From Sulfobacillus thermotolerans (GTDB lineage Bacteria; Bacillota; Sulfobacillia; Sulfobacillales; Sulfobacillaceae): a stretch of 64,000 bases of DNA. The notes under the pieces were generated by a model, which worked only from the letters and a program-made list of their open reading frames with translations, was not told the origin of the DNA and ran no database searches. Below are positions 60,283-64,000 of this stretch, one piece after another. The stretch lies in the NCBI GenBank assembly GCA_002951815.1, contig CP019454.1, positions 1,674,001 to 1,738,000 of the forward strand. The letters are read 5' to 3'. The position numbers and the translations under genes were made by a program. Within the stretch, counting starts at the first letter, position 1, and each line of letters begins with the position of its first letter.

Positions 60283-60988
60283 GAATGGGGTGTAAGTTGT
60301 TAGGCGCATCCCAAAGAGGTTGTGAGGTGTCACAGGGGTCAGGGCGTCTGGAATCCGGAATCGGAGTGCGAGTCAAAAAGGGAACAACAAATACCGTACG
60401 CGGAAGTGTGCTCGTCGCGCCAATGTATCTTACATTGTGCACCAACAACCAGCCCATCGCTCTGATCACGTCTTGTCAAGTGGTGTTAGCTTGGCTTCCT
60501 AGAAGGCGGGCTGAGCCGGCCATACGGGACTAAAGGCCGCGGGGTCCATCCCTCAAGGGGAGCTGCTATTCGTTAACGGGACTCGGGCGCCGGGGCGACT
60601 GCCGCCGCTGACGCCAGCAACCTGGCTGGCAATTCCAATTGCCTTTTTGATTACGACCCTGTTTAGGGGGCAATTTCTTCGAAACCGCACTTCGCCACTC
60701 AATGATCTTTAGTCCCGTTACATCTTGAGATCCCATTATTTAGTTGTAGGGCTTTTGAGCTCGCAGGGGTTCTTCTGACCTCATGCGACCGCGGCAAAAG
60801 TTCAAATCATGGAACGCGTGGCAAGCGATTGTTACGTGGCCAACGGGACCTTTTGCGTACATGCATGGGGGAGGAAATCTTTTGCCGTTTCATAGAACAC
60901 CTTGATTGAGTAAAAAGGCGAAATGCCATGATGGCTTGATAATCGGTATGGGGAAACGATCTGTAAAACGTCGGACAAATCTTATCTA
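60283..60988. other. Non-coding stretch upstream of paaA
   Basis: About 700 bases without a convincing gene; small frames here lack ribosome sites and homology. It holds a second terminator-like hairpin (60628-60648) preceded by GC-rich pairing sequence (about 60570-60626), which could be the 3' end of a small RNA. The remainder is AT-richer towards the paaA promoter. Confidence 0.4.
60628..60648 (+). terminator. Terminator-like hairpin in the non-coding stretch
   Basis: GGCAATT pairs with AATTGCC around a 2-base loop (a longer loop is needed in practice), followed by five T. A GCCAG...CTGGC stem lies just before it. Confidence 0.5.
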
Positions 60989-61003
60989 TTAAAATAATTC
61001 TTG
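60989..61003. promoter_or_regulatory. PerR/Fur-like box upstream of paaA
   Basis: TTAAAATAATTCTTG differs at only two of 15 positions from the box at the rubrerythrin promoter (7712-7726). It overlaps the paaA -35. As one arm is weak, chance AT-rich similarity cannot be excluded. Confidence 0.35.
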
Positions 61004-61028
61004 ACGAATGATAAGGAAGAGGCATAAT
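61001..61028 (+). promoter_or_regulatory. Promoter of paaABCD
   Basis: -35 TTGACG (61001-61006), a 16-base spacer and -10 CATAAT (61023-61028). Confidence 0.65.
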
Positions 61029-61039
61029 CTTTTATTAAA

Positions 61040-61049
61040 CAAGCGCTTG
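61040..61049. promoter_or_regulatory. Palindromic operator candidate just after the paa promoter
   Basis: Perfect 10-bp palindrome CAAGCGCTTG starting 12 bases after the -10 box, a position suited to a repressor such as a TetR-type PaaR. The regulator is not in the window. Confidence 0.4.
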
Positions 61050-61089
61050 GTAGGTTAAATATCTGTTGATTGTTTAGGGGGGATGGAAA

Positions 61090-62037
61090 ATGGAGGATGC
61101 ACAGCGTTTTCATGACTTTATGCAGCGTATTGAAGCGGGAGAAAAGATTGAATCAACAGACTGGATGCCCAAAGAATACCGTGATTTACTGATCAAGCAA
61201 ATTCACATGCATGGGATTAGCGAAATCATGGGGGCTTATCCAGAAAAGGAATGGGTGACCAAAGCGCCCACGATTCGCCGCAAATTAGCGCTGAATGCTA
61301 AAGTTCAAGATGAGATTGGTCATGGTCAGATGTTGTTGCGCTTGGCCGAAGATTTAAGTCGTCCATACGGACGGGGCCGTGAAGAACTCATGGATGATGT
61401 GCTCGATGGCCGTGTAAAGTTTCACAACGTCTTTCATTTAGAGGCGCCCACGTGGGCTGATGCTGGCGTGATTGGTTTTATGGTCGATGGAGGAGCGATT
61501 ATTACCCAAGCTATGCTCCTTGAGAGTTCCTATGCTCCTTATGCCCGCATGCTCAAAAGGATTGTGGCGGAAGAGAGTTTTCATATGCAACATGGTGAGT
61601 CCGTCGTGTTGGCACTAGCAGAAGGGACTGAGGCCCAAAGGCGGATGCTGCAAGACGCTATTGCGCGGTGGTGGCCTGCTATGATGTACTTTTTCGGTCC
61701 GCGTGAAATGGGCCCGTCTTCCAAGAAAATGATGGAATACAAGATTCGGACGATGACGAATGAACAATTGCGGCAGAAGTTTATCAATCGCTATGTCCCT
61801 CGGATTCGCGCATTGGGCATGGTTATTCCCGACCCCAATCTATACCAAGATCCTGACGACCATGTCTGGCATTACACGGACCCCGATTGGAATTGGTTTA
61901 ATGAGGTCGTTCATCATAACACGGGTCCAATGAGCCAAGCTCGTCTGGCTTTGCGGCGCCAGGCGCACACGGAACAACGTTGGGTGAGAGAAGCGGCGTT
62001 TCAGGCGGGTCAAGTGTTGCAAAATCAAGGGGCATAA
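61090..62037 (+). CDS. paaA: Phenylacetyl-CoA epoxidase subunit PaaA
   Basis: A 315-residue diiron catalytic subunit of the oxygen-dependent ring-1,2-epoxidase. The diiron ligands are seen in KVQDEIGHGQ (ExxH, about residue 80) and AEESFHMQHGE (ExxH, about residue 160). ATG 61090 has GGGGGG upstream. First gene of paaABCD. Confidence 0.95.
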   Translation: MEDAQRFHDFMQRIEAGEKIESTDWMPKEYRDLLIKQIHMHGISEIMGAYPEKEWVTKAPTIRRKLALNAKVQDEIGHGQMLLRLAEDLSRPYGRGREELMDDVLDGRVKFHNVFHLEAPTWADAGVIGFMVDGGAIITQAMLLESSYAPYARMLKRIVAEESFHMQHGESVVLALAEGTEAQRRMLQDAIARWWPAMMYFFGPREMGPSSKKMMEYKIRTMTNEQLRQKFINRYVPRIRALGMVIPDPNLYQDPDDHVWHYTDPDWNWFNEVVHHNTGPMSQARLALRRQAHTEQRWVREAAFQAGQVLQNQGA

Positions 62038-62088
62038 CGCGGGTAGACGCGAACGGTTCTTGCTTAATGACAAAAGGAGGGACTTTTG

Positions 62089-62433
62089 ATGAATCCGCAA
62101 GAAATACCTGTGTACGAAGTCTTTGTGCAAGCGGATGCTCTAAGCTTTCCAACGCATGTGGGAAGCCTGCGTGCTGCCTCGCCAGCCTTTGCGCTACAAT
62201 TAGCTAAAGAAACATTTTGCCGCCGCGAAGATGCACATGATGTGTGGGTGGTGCCGTCACAAGCGATATCGCGGGCCCGCCGTGACGCTACCGCCGCATT
62301 ACCTACAACGACTTCCGACAAACGTTACCGGCTGCCGAGTGGCTATGACAACGCGCCTCACTGGAAACGGTTCAAGGCACAGGCCATGACGATTGAAGAA
62401 GTGGCTGCCGACATGCGGACGAAGGGGCGGTGA
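62089..62433 (+). CDS. paaB: Phenylacetyl-CoA epoxidase subunit PaaB
   Basis: A 114-residue structural subunit. YEVFVQADALSFPTHVGSLRA and the REDAHDVWVVPS segment match PaaB; the C-terminus has extra residues compared with the usual ~95. AAGGAGGG precedes ATG 62089. The stop overlaps paaC. Confidence 0.92.
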   Translation: MNPQEIPVYEVFVQADALSFPTHVGSLRAASPAFALQLAKETFCRREDAHDVWVVPSQAISRARRDATAALPTTTSDKRYRLPSGYDNAPHWKRFKAQAMTIEEVAADMRTKGR

Positions 62434-63212
62434 TGATTGTGGAGATATTGACGGACGCAGAGCGTGTGGCATTGCAGCGTATTTTGATCCCGGTGGCTGA
62501 TGATGAGTGGATTTTGGGGCACCGCGGATCGGAGTGGTTGGGCTTGGCACCGGACTTGGAAGAAGACTTGGCGCTGAGTTCAATAACGCAAGATAATCTT
62601 GGTCATGCGCAGTTGCTTTATGATATCGTAGCTGACCTTGGAGGCTATAGTGCAGACCAATGGGTGTACGCCAGGTCGCCTAGCGAATGGAAACATTGTC
62701 AATTAGTCGAGATGTCCCGTCAAGATTGGGCGGACCTTGTAGCGGGCCGTTTTGTTTATGAGACGTTTGATGAGATGCGCCTGCAAATGCTAAATCTTAT
62801 TGCATATCAACCATTGCAGGCGGCTGTGACGAAAATTCGGCAAGAAAAGATGTATCATCTGCAACACTTTGAGAGTTGGGTAGACACTTTGGTGTTGGGT
62901 GGTCAAAGCGCTAGGCAGCGTATATTGGAGGCTTTAACGGATGTGTATGCGCAAATCGGCGATATGTTTGTGTGGGAAGAGACTAACCCGGGTTTAGATT
63001 TGTGGCATTTGAACGAGACCGCCCGTGGGCTACCGCAAAAATGGGTTACGCGTCTTCAAGGGAAGTATGAGTCTTTGGGTTTACCTTGGCACACCAGGGT
63101 TATTCCTCAGGCAGAAAGCAATGGTCGATTAGGCCAACACGCCGAATCCTTTTTCCCCTTATGGAAGGAAATGACGAGTGTGCGGGAGATCGCGCCCTTG
63201 AGCGGCTGGTAA
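62433..63212 (+). CDS. paaC: Phenylacetyl-CoA epoxidase subunit PaaC
   Basis: A 259-residue non-catalytic partner of PaaA with the same helical fold. DDEWILGHRGSEWLGLAPDLEEDLALSSI cannot be quoted whole but is the family's typical N-terminus; QDNLGHAQLLYD and EKMYHLQHFESW are the relic metal-site helices. ATG 62433 or GTG 62430 overlaps the paaB stop. Confidence 0.94.
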   Translation: MIVEILTDAERVALQRILIPVADDEWILGHRGSEWLGLAPDLEEDLALSSITQDNLGHAQLLYDIVADLGGYSADQWVYARSPSEWKHCQLVEMSRQDWADLVAGRFVYETFDEMRLQMLNLIAYQPLQAAVTKIRQEKMYHLQHFESWVDTLVLGGQSARQRILEALTDVYAQIGDMFVWEETNPGLDLWHLNETARGLPQKWVTRLQGKYESLGLPWHTRVIPQAESNGRLGQHAESFFPLWKEMTSVREIAPLSGW

Positions 63213-63237
63213 ATAGTACCGGAAGGAGAGATGGCTT

Positions 63238-63681
63238 ATGTCGACGGACGAGATATGGGACCGTTTGAAGACGGTTGCAGATCCTGAGATTCCCAACTTG
63301 AGCATTGTCGATTTAGGCATGGTTGATCGCGTTGAGATAGACCAGGGCCATGTCAAGGTGGACTTAATGCCCACGTTTGTGGGGTGTCCCGCGTTGCATT
63401 GGATTGAGCAGAAAGTGGAAGAAGCCTTAGCGCCTTATCCTACCACCGTCAAATTTGTCTATCGAACGCCATGGACAACAGAGCGGTTAACCGCACGCGG
63501 CCGTGAACGGCTATTAGAATGGGGGGTGGCACCACCTCTTAACCAGCCTGGACCCGTGACGTGTCCGTTATGTGGATCGCAAAAAACCCATCTCAATAGT
63601 GCCTTTGGGCCGAGTTTGTGTCGAGCGATCTATTATTGCGACGAGTGTCAGCAACCCTTTGAGGCAATGAAAGCGATTTAG
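63238..63681 (+). CDS. paaD: Phenylacetyl-CoA epoxidase subunit PaaD (MIP18/DUF59 with zinc ribbon)
   Basis: A 147-residue protein with an N-terminal DUF59/MIP18 domain (VADPEIPNLSIVDLGMV and a Cys in FVGCPALHW) and a C-terminal CPLCGS...CDEC zinc ribbon, the full PaaD layout. It is thought to help mature the metal centres of the epoxidase system. AAGGAGAG precedes ATG 63238. A terminator follows, so paaE (the reductase) is not in this operon. Confidence 0.93.
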   Translation: MSTDEIWDRLKTVADPEIPNLSIVDLGMVDRVEIDQGHVKVDLMPTFVGCPALHWIEQKVEEALAPYPTTVKFVYRTPWTTERLTARGRERLLEWGVAPPLNQPGPVTCPLCGSQKTHLNSAFGPSLCRAIYYCDECQQPFEAMKAI

Positions 63682-63702
63682 TCGGCCTGTAACCCATAGA
63701 GA

Positions 63703-63728
63703 ACCGTCCCAAAATGGGACGGTTTTTT
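63703..63728 (+). terminator. Terminator after paaD
   Basis: Perfect 9-bp stem ACCGTCCCA with TGGGACGGT, AAA loop, then six T. Confidence 0.93.
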
Positions 63729-63855
63729 GTGTTTTAAAGGATTGACGGGAAGGCTGTTGCATCGTGGCAAGAATCTATACCGATCGCGTCAACGGGTCCT
63801 TCGCTATGATAAGGACAGGCCCGAGGACGCGGCCAAATAACGGGGAGGGAATACC

Positions 63856-64000
63856 ATGCCAACGGCCCACGTACTGTCCTTGATTACCAAATTAACAAGT
63901 GTCTTGGTCGACATCGCTGGGGGACTGTTTTCATTAGTGATGGTCTATGGCGGAATACGGTTTATGGTGGCACAAAGTCCGCGCTCGGTGCAAGCGGCCA
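63856..64000 (+). CDS. VirB2/TrbC-like small membrane protein (cut by window end)
   Basis: The 48 residues available start MPTAHVLSLITKL, pass through a hydrophobic segment (about residues 17-35) and reach YGGIRFMVAQSPRSVQAA. A helix-turn with Gly, then a charged Ala-rich stretch after the second hydrophobic part, is the usual look of TrbC/VirB2 pilin-like subunits of type IV secretion systems. GGGAGGG precedes ATG 63856. Confidence in the family is limited because the gene is partial. Confidence 0.6.
   Translation, partial: MPTAHVLSLITKLTSVLVDIAGGLFSLVMVYGGIRFMVAQSPRSVQAA

Noticed and set aside
60285-60533. 82-codon + strand frame after the thioesterase
   Set aside because: No ribosome site, no homology and a biased composition; it starts just after a strong terminator.

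Overview
The window looks like chromosomal core DNA of a Gram-positive (Bacillota) bacterium, most like the acidophilic genus Sulfobacillus; this is an inference from gene content, not a database match. Clues are strong AGGAGG-type ribosome sites, many TTG and GTG starts, moderate GC, a GatCAB amidotransferase, a Bacillus-like acpS / nnrD / alr / EndoAI-EndoA order, a perfect CIRCE element before groESL, PurBox-like sites before the pur operon and a possible GerD-like spore-germination lipoprotein. Nearly all genes are on the + strand; six are on the minus strand, counting only supported ones. I saw no tRNA, rRNA, insertion sequence or CRISPR array.

Layout. 0-7.7 kb: the 3' end of a molybdopterin oxidoreductase, a formimidoyltransferase, acpS, nnrD, alr, an EndoAI/EndoA toxin-antitoxin pair, a C26 amidase and an asparaginase. 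7.7-10.7 kb: an oxidative-stress-like module of rubrerythrin, an HdrD/GlpC-like Fe-S protein and DUF3501 behind a PerR/Fur-like box, then a tiny zinc-ribbon protein. 10.7-16.4 kb: a minus-strand alpha/beta hydrolase, then thiL and the t6A genes tsaE, tsaB, rimI and tsaD, interrupted by a minus-strand membrane protein, then a gamma-carbonic anhydrase-like protein. 16.4-25.8 kb: murC, guaB, murA, a thiolase and hydroxyacyl-CoA dehydrogenase pair, a polysaccharide deacetylase, an M20 amidohydrolase, moaC and a mog-type gene. 25.8-31.9 kb: CIRCE-groES-groEL, plsY, an HTH/coiled-coil protein, a GlnR-like MerR regulator, hpt and guaA.

32-43 kb holds a ten-gene purine operon, purBCSQLFMNHD, tightly packed with 4-bp overlaps and preceded by two inverted PurBox-like sites around its promoter. 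With hpt, guaA and guaB it gives most of IMP/GMP synthesis; purE, purK and purA are not in the window. 43-57 kb: a Ser/Gly-rich lipoprotein, a TrpR-like repressor, pcrA-ligA, two oligopeptide-transport ATPases, gatCAB, an LD-carboxypeptidase and rlmD. 57-64 kb: a DUF347 membrane protein convergent with an amino-acid permease, an acyl-CoA thioesterase, an 0.88-kb non-coding stretch, a paaABCD phenylacetyl-CoA epoxidase operon, and the start of a VirB2/TrbC-like protein cut by the window end.

The points most worth a second look are: tsaD and the alpha/beta hydrolase, whose conserved N-termini lie upstream of any ATG/GTG/TTG; the PurBox pair; two near-identical PerR/Fur-like boxes, at rubrerythrin and at paaA; and the poorly understood rubrerythrin / HdrD-like / DUF3501 module.
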